44,176 nucleotides of DNA from Chara braunii (taxonomy: Eukaryota; Streptophyta; Charophyceae; Charales; Characeae), in NCBI GenBank assembly GCA_003427395.1, contig BFEA01000003.1, positions 2,435,333-2,479,508 on the forward strand, written 5' to 3'. The position numbers and the translations under genes are program-made. The stretch's first letter is position 1, and the number at the start of each line of letters is the position of its first letter. Shown piece by piece: positions 10,960 to 20,340 of the stretch. The notes beneath the pieces were generated by a model. The model was not told where the DNA came from. It did no database searches and worked only from the letters and a program-made list of their open reading frames with translations.

Positions 10960-11262
10960 ACTTCACGCCCGACGAGACTTCCTGATCGGAGTTGGAGTGG
11001 GCCTGGAAGTGCGAAAAAGGGGGTGTGTCAAGGATTTTAGGAAAGTGGGGTTGGAGTCCCAGGTCGGAACTGAGATCTCTTGTGCCAAGTTTCAGGGATA
11101 TGAGTGCAAGTGGGTAGGCGTGGGTCGGACTCCTGTGCTACGCTTCGGGGAGCGGAGTTATCACCTCCGTTGGTCCCGTTGTCTGCGACGTCTAGGTCGA
11201 ATCTGTATCTTGTGTACCGCTGAGACGCTATGGCTATCTCGCTGGCTGATCACCTGCCGACG

Positions 11263-11716
11263 TCAAACGCCGCAGGTCTCGGAGTCCGACGTGGTCGGCC
11301 TCGGCCGAAGGCCCGAGCGAGTTCGTTGGATGAAGTCGGACGCTCGACAATCGTGGTCCTGCAGCCACTCTGAGCAAGGAGGTTGGGGACAATAGGGGCC
11401 GAGTGTCTGCCAAGGGGCGATGGCCAGGGAGTGAAAGGGCAAGATGCGGTGATAGGGAGGGAATTCGGTTTCCAGAATAACAATTGCGGGTTTCGTGACG
11501 ATGTGACACGTGTATGAGCTAAGACAGTCAGGGAGGTGGGGGATAGGTTCCAAAGCCCGATCAATATCCCACTCGCAAATTCGTTTGTTTCCTCTTGAGT
11601 ATGAAAATTCAGGGGTTCCGCCCTCGGTCGTGCAGACAGACACACGTGCTACTCTCGGAATTCACGATCCCTCAGACACTCGCGGTCAGTTATGGGAAAG
11701 GGGATTCAATATTCAT
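11263..11716 (-). pseudogene. ORF0 of 5' LTR, element 1 (degenerate)
   Basis: An ATG at 11716 is followed, after stops, by RECLRDREFRE, matching the DRESLRDPEYREYW start of ORF0 at 25269. In the frame ending at 11263 the C-terminal half aligns with the copies at 25412 and 32442: EFPPYH, APWQTL, PPCSEW (where others have PCxxC) and the basic tail. Several stops and frame changes break it, and the second Cys of the PCxxC pair is Trp. Function unknown. Conserved cysteines suggest metal or nucleic acid binding, but this is a guess. Confidence 0.6.
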
Positions 11717-12279
11717 ATTGTGGCGTGGGGCGGGAGTCCCGACATTCGGGGAGCTTGGACGAGTACAGATCTTGCAGACACGCGTGTAAGTGACGACCTT
11801 CTTCGATCTGGCTTACACGTGCGTGCACAAGACTTATCCGTCGGTCAGACGCATAAGGGCTAACAACTCACAACCTATATATACTGGCACGTTAGCTCGA
11901 CGATGGGTAATCCTATTGTGAGACAGACACCTAACCATCTATCATGCTTATCCAGTTCATATTCAGATAGAAAAACGACAAACACCCATGCATCCGATTT
12001 CGAGCATACACAAAAAAAGAAAAGAGGCGACGAACATTCGTGCATCAATTCCTCGGTCACTTGTCATACATCATCCAATCGTAGATCAAAAGTAGAAAAT
12101 CACTCAAGTTGCCAATTCATAAAGAGGGAAGAGAGAAGCGGGGGAGAAAATCACACATCAACTCTTAATGTAGAAACAAAGGAAAAGTCCGAGAAGTCGA
12201 TTAAAAAACAAGGGTGACTTGCGTCAGATATCAAAATTACTAAGAAAAGTCGAAGAAAAGCATCATTCCAACACATCCC

Positions 12280-12280
<1 letters not shown>

Positions 12281-12341
<61 letters not shown>

Positions 12342-12368
12342 TTTTTTTTTTTTTTAAACCCCCCCGTG

Positions 12369-12413
<45 letters not shown>

Positions 12414-12476
12414 TCCCCCCCCCCCCACCCCCCCCCCCCCCCCCCCCCTTTTTTTTTTTTTTTTTTTTTACAACAT
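12281..12476. repeat. (CT)n followed by poly-T, poly-C, poly-T tract
   Basis: A CT run (12281-12332) passes into about 23 T, a GTGGG-broken run of about 85 mostly C, then another T run to about 12470. The other LTRs have only the simple dinucleotide run here. The long mixed homopolymers look like an expansion or a sequencing or assembly artefact. Pro- and Gly-rich ORFs through it are not genes. Confidence 0.9.
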
Positions 12477-12632
12477 CCCGATGCGGGCAGTCCGTCGCCG
12501 CGCACCCACACACAGTTGTTACCCCGCTTGGCATGAACACTCAAGTCAGGTTCGCACGTGTGCCACAGTCCGTCGTTGCCATACGTCAACCTTGCATATC
12601 CAGCACCAGCTTGTGGGATCACCCAAGTCTCT

Positions 12633-12734
12633 ACTCACCTTCCGACTCTTGCTTGTTAGTCGATCCTCTCGAGCACGTTAACTCCAATATTCATAGTGTA
12701 AGAGAGCGAGTTAATCGCGCTTGCAAAATTTATA
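12633..12734 (-). promoter_or_regulatory. LTR core promoter (TATA) and splice-donor-like site
   Basis: TATAAA at 12729-12734 and AAG/GTGAGTAG (GTGAGT at 12633-12638), both on the minus strand, match the other LTR copies in sequence and spacing. Confidence 0.6.
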
Positions 12735-13437
12735 ACATGCGTGTTTGCACGAGATACCCGGGATTGTGCCTGAGTGGGAGAGAAGAAGGAGGAAGGAAGT
12801 GCCTGTGACTGCATGGCCAGGCCACAGGGTGGGGGACGTAGCCACACTCCACACATCGATTCAGTCATATAATCGTTCGGGCCGATAGGACAGGGGGGAA
12901 AGCATGCAAGTGCGGGGGCGCAACGAAGATATCAAGAAAGAGAGGTTTACAATTACATTCACGCCCGCCAAAACAAAAAATTACAGTTACACGTAAGATT
13001 CAGGCGTGGAAAAGTCAGACCACAGATCCTGACGCGGCAAAGTTTGCGCAAGCAAGAAGCGTCGTGCAGCAAAATTGCGATGCACCCAATTTTCTAGCCT
13101 AAATCCTGATTGCAAAAAGAATTCAGAGAGAAGAAATTCCGAGAGTCCGCGGGGGCTCGACTTCAGTTGAAAATTCAAAAACATTTTCCCTCGCGATGAT
13201 TGTGCCAAATTTGCCAAACTTCTCATTTCCTACAGCAGAACAAGAAAGAAGCTATGGCAATAGTTATCCTCCACGCTCGTTAAGAAGCGATCAACTACCA
13301 ACCGTCGTGGGACCAAACCAGCCTCAATTCCAAAAAGAAGGCAAGGGCATCCATGCAATTTGACGGGTCATCCCGATTCAACCCCGGAAGTAACCTTGCG
13401 CAGAAAGTCGCGCGGTTGCAAAAAACAGTTTGTCGCA

Positions 13438-14342
13438 ATGCAGCCCAGACAACACTCAAGTGAGTGTGAGTATGAGCAGAGTCATTTTCTCCATATTTGT
13501 GAGGCAACTTTGGGGGCAGCTTCTTTTTATAGTTATTGAAGGTGTGTGGGCAACACTATGGCCCACAAGGAAAAAATTGAATTCCTTCTGGACCCTTGAT
13601 CTAAAATCAAGATGAAGGGTCACTAGTGTTGATGTTCCCCTAAGGAAACCAAGGGCCTTTAAGGCCCTTTTAACGGGTTGACTGTCTTCCCGTGGACGAC
13701 AGTGACACCCCATTGGCATAATACTTTGTGCCACGATTGTCGCCGCAACGAGCGTTTAACTTATTGGGAAAGGGGTTTCCACACCGGACACGTGATGAAG
13801 ACGAACACAAGGAACAGGCAACCAGGCTGAGGCCGTCCACGCCGGATTTCAAACTCTGTAATGAGAGACGCCGGGATGTGATTTGAAAATGAGATCCCAT
13901 GTGTGTATCCTCGCCCTTTCATTCTAAAAGACGGTGGGTAGCCTGCATGGAGGTTCAACAGATGTTTGAAAATTGTGCGCACCTGTTCCCTTCCCATGCT
14001 AAACCAGAACCACATGGGGGTTTTCAGTTCTATATGTGTCCCCACACTCAAATTTTCCAAAAATCCTTGATACACCACATTTGGTTGTTCTTTCAGGGCT
14101 TGTTCCTCATATTTTATCACTCCGACCAGAAGACAGACCAGGGCGTGAGGTTGAGCATCACATATAGACACGGTGGAAACTCGGTAGCTGAGTACGAACC
14201 ATATTCATTGACAATAGGCTGAGGCTTCCTTGAAATAGGCCGCAGTGCACGCTGTTCGGTTGGGCAAGAGTAACTCCATACGCCATTTGCTCTAGGTGAG
14301 AACATCCAACCCTCCCAAACACCTCTCAAACCTCAATCAATT
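13438..14342. other. Unassigned flank of element 1 with a 136-codon ORF
   Basis: This stretch does not match the LTR, LINE or repeat families in the window. The best candidate is a minus-strand ORF at 14171-13761 of mixed composition (MSICDAQPHALVCLLVGVIK at its start; a WFWFSMGRE block; an Arg-rich GRGYTHG region) with no recognised domain. A second frame, 13734-13456 minus, lies next to it. They could be remnants of one host or transposon gene. No start context or splice evidence supports this. Confidence 0.25.
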
Positions 14343-14387
14343 TCCAGCGATGAAGCCATTCGTCTTTGCCTTCGCTGTGAGTGAAAC

Positions 14388-14566
14388 ATGTGTGTGATTT
14401 CATGAAAAAAAAAACTTTGTTTGGTTATGATTTCAGGAACCAAAAAATATTTTTTGGTCGTGATTTCAGGAACCAAAAAACTTTTTTTGTTGTTGTGATT
14501 TCACGAACGGAAAAACTTGGTTGTGATTTTACGAACCAAAAAACGTGGTTATGATTTCAGGCATGT
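14388..14566 (+). repeat. Minisatellite, about six 27-37-bp units
   Basis: Degenerate units follow the pattern (G)TTRTGATTTCAGGAACCAAAAAA with a variable T/G tail. About six copies start near 14388, 14421, 14454, 14490, 14518 and 14546. Most units carry GATTTCAGG or a close variant, similar to a 3' splice site. No coding frame crosses it. Confidence 0.8.
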
Positions 14567-15465
14567 TTGGGACAGCCACAGGACCCCAACTAAAAAAACA
14601 AAAGAAAAACCTACCAATAGGAGAGAAAAAAAAAACATCCTTTTCCCGAACTTAATTCGCAAAAACAGGTTACGACTGAATGCCGACCAAAGGCGCTTCG
14701 GCACGTACGACGGGAGGCGCTTGGGCGGGGGTGCGACGGTGAGTCGACAACGCTATTTGAGCGAAGTTTGTCTAGCTGGGCCCATGCTTCGACACGGCCC
14801 ATCCCTAGCTCCTCGCAAGGCGTAGCGATGGAGGGCCTTGTCTTCGACATTCCCGTGGCTTGGTCCTGGGGTAGGTTTTGAAGTGGGTGTTACGAGGAAC
14901 GTGATTGGTGGACTCGAGAGGGAAAAGACAGGTGGTGGAACCTCGTGGAGGCGATACCGCCAGATAAGGCGAAGAAGGGAAGGCGGATCCTCACCATCAC
15001 CAAATCAGGAACCTAATCAGAGTGGAAGTAGGAAACGATTTTGGGAACAACAATTGACATATCTTAAGGCGGTGAGGGATAGACACTCGAGAAGCCGGGA
15101 CCGGACCTCGTTAACGACGTTAGGGCCAGGCCCCACACCATGCACTGGCCGCTTCAGCAGTTCCGGGGAAAAGCCCTCCATGTGAGCTAGTGTGGACCAA
15201 TTCACTCCGTCGTTGACCGTTCGAAGAAGACTTCAGTTGCATACCAGAAGCCCGGAGAAGCCTTCCAGGGTTCCAGGGCTCTACGGCTATACGAATGGTA
15301 AGAGTATACGACGCAGACACCTTGCCTCGCCAATCCACATGATGCGTCTTGAAGAAAGCAAGGTATATTTCATCCCTCAAGACTTCGTTGTGGACTTTTT
15401 CTATTTTCTCAGGACTCTTATCACTCTACAGATTCTTTAATCTAAGATAGGATCCTTAATATTGA
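14567..15465. other. Unassigned sequence upstream of LINE-1
   Basis: Contains an open frame at 14838-15185 (plus) with an Arg/Ser-rich middle and no recognised domain. It might be the 5' part of LINE-1 (5' UTR or start of its first ORF), but I see no motif to prove it. No repeats shared with the rest of the window were noticed. Confidence 0.3.
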
Positions 15466-17253
15466 GTGATCCATACTTCTATCATTAGTCAAGATGGGTT
15501 CTTCTACCCCCAATCCCCCCCCCCCCGCCCGTCCAACTCTCCTCCCTTAACGGATCAGGATAGAGTGCGGATTAGGGAACTTTTCGATACATGCTTCTTG
15601 GAAGGAGTGCTGCCTAGCGGTCTCTCTCCAGGAACAATAATCGAAGGGGAATATTATGTTAGAGTCGTGGTGGACAAAGATGTCTACCAGGTGCAGGTCA
15701 ATTGGCTGAAGGAGCATGCTGTTACGATTTTCTTTGGAGATGATGCCACCTCCCTACCCCCTAACGTTAAAATTAGGTTGGTCTGGATTTACGAAAATGG
15801 GTGGGCCGCCTCGGGTTCGACGGGAGCTCCACCTAACAGAGGGGTATTTCGGAACGAAGGAAGAAATCTCGTAAACCTATGTTGCCTCTAATTGTCAAAT
15901 TTCTACTTGGATGTTAAGGAAAGTCAAAGATGTAATCGAAATGGATAATAAGACATACTCGGTGTCGTTTTGTCCATGGATGTCAGAGCAACAGTTCTCA
16001 GACTGGCGGGAGGCCATGCGTCAAAAAATATTGTGGATCAGATGCCTGAAGGTCCCAGTGGGAATTTTGGGTATATTGAAGGGAGCGGTCCAAGATGCCT
16101 TTGGAGCAGTCTTGAATGACCACTTCCCATTGAAAAAACCCTTATCCCCCGATTTTCGTGATGTTCGTTTTGACTTGGTGTCGTTGACAATATTGCGGTA
16201 TAAGAAAAAAGTTCAAAAAACTGATTGTTGACCTCCACGATAAAGGTTGCGTCGAAGTAGACGTAGTATTTTCTGGTACGCCTTGGTGCTTAAACTGCAG
16301 ACGATATTTCCACAGGGATTCTGACGTGGGTTATCCCGCCAAGGAGAAAGTCCAGAAGAAACCCCCCTCGGAGAAAACTCCCCCTCAGAAGGAGAATTCC
16401 CCTGAAAAGGAGAAAGATCCTCAGGAGGAGGAGGGATCACCGAAGAAGAAACTCCTAGAAGGTAAGCAAAATACCTCCAAAACAAACGACTCAGACCCAA
16501 AGAAGGGGAAAGAGCCACAATGGGAGGTAGTAGCTCGCAGATCCAAAAATAGGCGTAAAAAGGAAACCCAAAAGGAATCGTTAATTTGAAAGGACAACTC
16601 TCGTGGAGGTATCGAACAAATACCATCCAAGAAGGACAACTCGTCTGAGGAGAAAACCACATTGTCGGACAAACTTACCGACGAAAGGAAGGATTCAGAC
16701 GACTCTTCAAAATAAGAAGTCAGGGATGTGGTGATGGATAGTGAAGGCGAAGGAGATGGCGTTGAAAGGAAGAAAAAAGATTCAAATCTGGAGAAAGAAG
16801 TACGAAAAGAAGAGGGAATTGAGGAGTCTTCAAAAATTGCTGCAAAACTCGACGCAGATGATACTAAGGAGGGAAGTGACGAGGGAGTGAGAGGGGAGGG
16901 AGGGTTAGACCAAGGAAAAAGCAAGGAGAAAATCAGATCCCCCCCCCTCCCCCCCCCCGCATTCGTCTTCGAAAAAACGACTCATGATTCTGGCAAAGAT
17001 CCGAGCACCAAAGTCAGCCCATCCGATCCGAACTCCCCTGAAGTAGTACCTTCGAAACCTGCCGAGCACCAAAGTGAGGCAACTTTTGTCGTGTCTGTCT
17101 CCTCGGAGATAAACTCGGACGAGGAAAACGAGCAATGCTCGTTTGTTCCAAACGACTCTCCGAAAGAGGAGTCGACGAACGAGGGCAAGATCCTGGATTT
17201 CTCGGTTCCAGGTCTTCAGCATGACAGATTACTCACGTTCTCCCCAAAACATA
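15466..17253 (+). pseudogene. LINE-1 ORF1, first part
   Basis: Three frames together resemble a plant-type LINE ORF1. An N-terminal part (GEYYVRVVVDKDVYQVQV, near 15640) is followed by a DUF4283-like stretch (KTYSVSFCPWMS...WIRCLKVP, 15950-16060) and a zinc-knuckle remnant PWCLNCRRYFHRDSD near 16280-16320, whose last Cys position reads Val. A long Lys/Glu/Ser/Pro-rich tail then runs to the insertion at 17254. Frameshifts lie near 15880 and 16210. ORF1 proteins bind LINE RNA. Family assignment is from overall layout. Confidence 0.6.
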
Positions 17254-17453
17254 GGATTCGTGAAAACCTAACAAAACAAATTGTTAGGTTTGCACAAAAA
17301 TTATTTAAGATTTTAATCTGCATAGCACAGCAAATATGTTCGCGCCCCTTCATGTTCGCACGAACGTGTTCGCGCGTTTGCGTGAACAGCTCGCGAACAT
17401 GTTCGAACGAACATATATTTTTTTTGTAATATATATATATATATATATATCGT

Positions 17454-17523
<70 letters not shown>

Positions 17524-17524
17524 N

Positions 17525-17618
<94 letters not shown>

Positions 17619-18723
17619 TTTTCGGTTTTTGATGTTTACCTCATGATTGGCTACGAATTTGAACATGACTCCAAGGCAAAAGTTGCTTGTATTGTTATTT
17701 TACATAACATATATTTTTTTTCAGATTTTTCAGATATTTTTTTTGTTTTTTTTTTAATAATTTTTATGTTCGCGTTCGGAGGGTTTTGAGCGCTAGTTCG
17801 CGTTCAGGCGAACATGTTCGCGTTCGCCTCCGAACGCGAACACGGTGCTACGTAGATTTTAATAATACGTTTTTCAGGCCTCCGCCAAAAATAAGATTCT
17901 ACGTGCAGTAAAACAACCGCACAAAAAAGACGAGAAAAAGCAATTTTTCAGAACCACTAGAAGTGGCGAGGAGAAAAACAAGTGTTTCCACATAAAATCA
18001 CTACTTGGTGAAGCAGCATATGTTCAAGAACTGAAATATCCCGATTTTTTGTTATTTAAAAAAATCATGTTTATAGTCCTATAAGATGTGTAGCACGATG
18101 AACATATTCGAAAGTTTTTCGAACTCGCAAACATGTTCTAAAATATATTCTTTCATACATGGGCGAACATATTATTTTTTATTGTTTGTTATAATTATTA
18201 TAATTATTATTATTTATTTTAAATTGTGTTTGACTAGGAATTTGAAGATCTCCCTGAGGCAAAAGTTGTTTTTATTTTTATTTTAAACAATATATATTTT
18301 TTGATAAGAGTTTTACCATTAACTTCAAATTTGATTTATAGTCCTATAAATTAGTTTTCGTAGAATTTGATTTTTGCCATACTGCTGAAAATGACTTATA
18401 GTTTTATAAATGAGTATTCACCAAAATCTATTTTTTTTACATCTTTCAGGTTTGCCTTGAAGTCCTTAAAAATTGTCCTATTTAAGCTTTGCTTTTTGCC
18501 AATCTACTGAGAATGACTTATAGTCATATAAGAGGATTTTGCAAGAAAGAGTTTTCTCGCCACTTTTGAGGAACGCTTGACTTTTCACCTGATTTTTTGC
18601 CTTCTTTATTGAAAAACAGTTAAAAACACTCTCTTTTTGTGTTAAAAATAACTGTTTTATTTTTACTTTTTCATTCTATAAAAAATGTGAGGTTTTGTTG
18701 TTTTATTAGGTTTTCACGAATCC
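17254..18723. mobile_element. Non-autonomous TIR element inserted in LINE-1 ORF1
   Basis: The ends are a perfect 18-base inverted repeat, GGATTCGTGAAAACCTAA at 17254-17271 and its complement at 18706-18723. It extends by about seven more bases with one mismatch. The interior is AT-rich and non-coding. It holds a long TA microsatellite, two islands of GAACG-type palindromic words and four copies of a TTATAGTCCTATAA-like palindrome at 18071, 18336, 18396 and 18518. LINE-1 ORF1-like charged coding sequence stands on both sides. No clear target-site duplication is seen (ATA on the left, AGT on the right). No transposase is encoded, so a MITE-like or other non-autonomous DNA transposon is most likely. 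Confidence 0.65.
17430..17614. repeat. (TA)n microsatellite with one ambiguous base
   Basis: TA run, interrupted by CGTCAAA near 17450 and an N at 17524. Frames through it give Ile-Tyr repeats and are not genes. Its true length may be misassembled. Confidence 0.95.
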
Positions 18724-19519
18724 AGTGTTCCAAGCAAAAAAACTGAAATCATGAATGATAACTCAGTCTTTGTTATAGCTGAAGAGCAATACTTGGACGA
18801 AACGGAAGTTGCACATTCCCGAGAAAACGAAAAAAAAAAGAAACAAGTCGAGCCTCTCGGCCAGAAAGTCTCTGTTCTTTGCAGCTCTGATGAAAACACT
18901 ACGAAGAGCGGACGTGTTGAAAGACCCCCCGGGGAAGTACTTAATCCCGCTAATTATTTCAGACTCGGAACAAGGGCGGATGGTATTAACTGAGAAGGAC
19001 TATGAAGAGTCTCTCTCCTTGCCCTCAATCCAGATATCGAATGGTATATATGAGGAAAGAGTTCTAGAACTGACTCAAGCATTTGTACTTAACCATACCG
19101 GGGAGTGTGCATTACTCTCATCCCCTCGCATGGGCCGCCACATTGCCTCGACCTCTAATGGTAAGAAAACAATCCTCCACATTGTATTTTTGGGAATAAA
19201 GTCGATAACGGATACCTTTCGCTTGTGGTGTTCATAAAAGAAATATTGGTATCTGCTTCACGATTTTATTTAACAAGAAATGAAAGTTCTTCAGACCATC
19301 TGAATGGACCCGGGTCTGACGATCAAGGAAATTGTAGTTTGGATGCAACATGTGGATGCGGCCACGACAATAACCGATGACAGTTTCAGATCCCTCATCG
19401 AGTGGATCAATCCGATCCAGCTACCTACTCCAATAGGGCCTGCGGAGGCCGTGGCACCACTGGTGGAGCCAGACCATGCTCTGACTACCCCCCTCGATGA
19501 CTCTTCCATCAAGAATTAG
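18724..19519 (+). pseudogene. LINE-1 ORF1, last part
   Basis: Charged sequence resumes after the inserted element (SSVPSKKTE, then a Lys/Glu-rich stretch near 18820-18850). It continues in shifting frames with RADVLKDPPGKYLIPL near 18905 and EKDYEESLSLPSIQI near 18995, and ends in the frame 19304-19519, which stops at TAG 19517-19519. ORF2 starts at 19497, so ORF1 and ORF2 overlap by 23 nt. At least two frameshifts. Confidence 0.5.
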
Positions 19520-20340
19520 GATCATTAGTTGGAATATTAAAGGGCTAGGTGACACATCAAACTGGTTTAAAAGACAACGTTTAGCCGCTGACTTTTACTC
19601 AGAGAATCCCCAAATAGTCTGTCTACAAGAAACGAAACTGAATGATGCCTAGATCCATGAAATTAAGCCTTGGTGGTCTGATCCGCAGTTCTGGGCGATA
19701 GCAAACGGCACTAGGGGAGGAACAACAATACTCCTGCATAAGGACCTATACTGCGTTATTCTAGACCACTATGAAGATCCAGGCAGGTGGGTAGTCTGGA
19801 TTAAAATTTCGATTGACTTGGACGAATGGGCTATTGCCTCAATATATGCTCCGGCTGAATATATCGGAAGAACGAAATTTATGGCCAACCTACCGGCGCT
19901 TCTCCCTAATGTGGAAATGTAGCTTTACTAGGCGACTGGAACACAACGTTAAACCCGGGTCTAGACTCTCTCTCGCCTTCCCCACTCAGGATAGACAGTA
20001 TGTTGTTGCTCTCCTTTCTGGAGGCTCAAAGCCTGGTGGATACCTTCCGTACAATGCACTCAGAAAACCACGGGTATACATGACATGGCCCAAGACCATC
20101 GGAGAAGGCTCCGATCCCTCGCAGGCGTCTGGATCTCATTTTATCCAGGGGGTCACTTTGGGATAGATGCATTTCCTCGGATTATCGTATCTCAGATGTG
20201 TCGGATCATTACCCCATACGCATAGACGTGATCTCAAAGGATATAGTGGAAAAGGAACGTTCCCCTTTCTGTCTCAACGTGAATTTGTTGAAAGACAAAG
20301 GCATTCCAAAGTGGGTAAGCTCTCAGATAACGGCGTGGAT
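19497..20340 (+). pseudogene. LINE-1 ORF2 endonuclease domain
   Basis: An ATG at 19497 opens IRIISWNIKGLGD, the first motif of an apurinic (APE-type) endonuclease. CLQETKL keeps the catalytic Glu. A TAG at 19650 follows. Later blocks, in two frames, are GTRGGTTILL, IASIYAP, GDWNTTL near 19935 and SDHYPIRI near 20200. The endonuclease nicks target DNA to prime reverse transcription. Several indels after 19915 destroy the frame. Confidence 0.8.

Larger units (their letters stand above)
1183..13437 (-). mobile_element. Ty3/gypsy LTR retrotransposon, element 1 (degenerate)
   Basis: Read on the minus strand the order is 5' LTR (13437 to about 10960), primer-site-like tract, gag, protease, reverse transcriptase, RNase H, PHD-like finger, integrase, ORF-A, ORF-B, ORF-C and 3' LTR (2656 to about 1183). 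Reverse transcriptase and RNase H before integrase is the Ty3/gypsy order. Homologous LTR sequence flanks the internal region in the same orientation. Every long reading frame has stops or frameshifts. The 3' LTR is cut short on its left, so no target-site duplication can be recognised. The copy is diverged from element 2 at 30752-43385 but collinear with it throughout. Confidence 0.9.
10960..13437 (-). repeat. 5' LTR of element 1 (about 2.5 kb)
   Basis: It starts (minus strand) at 13437 with TGCGACAAAC, a variant of the TGTGACGAAC start of the other LTRs. It contains the TATA and donor-like sites, a CT microsatellite with odd homopolymers, ORF0 remnants and a conserved tail (GTTCCGACCTGGGACTCCA ... 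GATCAGGAAGT) shared with the LTRs at 26060-26150 and 32730-32830. The inclusion of ORF0 and the tail in the LTR, not in the internal leader, rests on their presence in the lone LTR at 23580 and, for ORF0, after the 3' LTR at 41583. Confidence 0.75.

Noticed and set aside
10919-11395. 158-codon plus-strand ORF over the 5' LTR tail of element 1
   Set aside because: It is antisense to the conserved LTR tail and ORF0. The matching segments at 26030-26150 and 32730-32850 are conserved as LTR sequence on the other strand.
12151-12622. Gly-, Pro- and Ser-Leu-rich ORFs on both strands
   Set aside because: They only translate the CT, T and C runs of the LTR.
17313-17666. Ile-Tyr repeat ORFs
   Set aside because: They are translations of a TA microsatellite containing an N.
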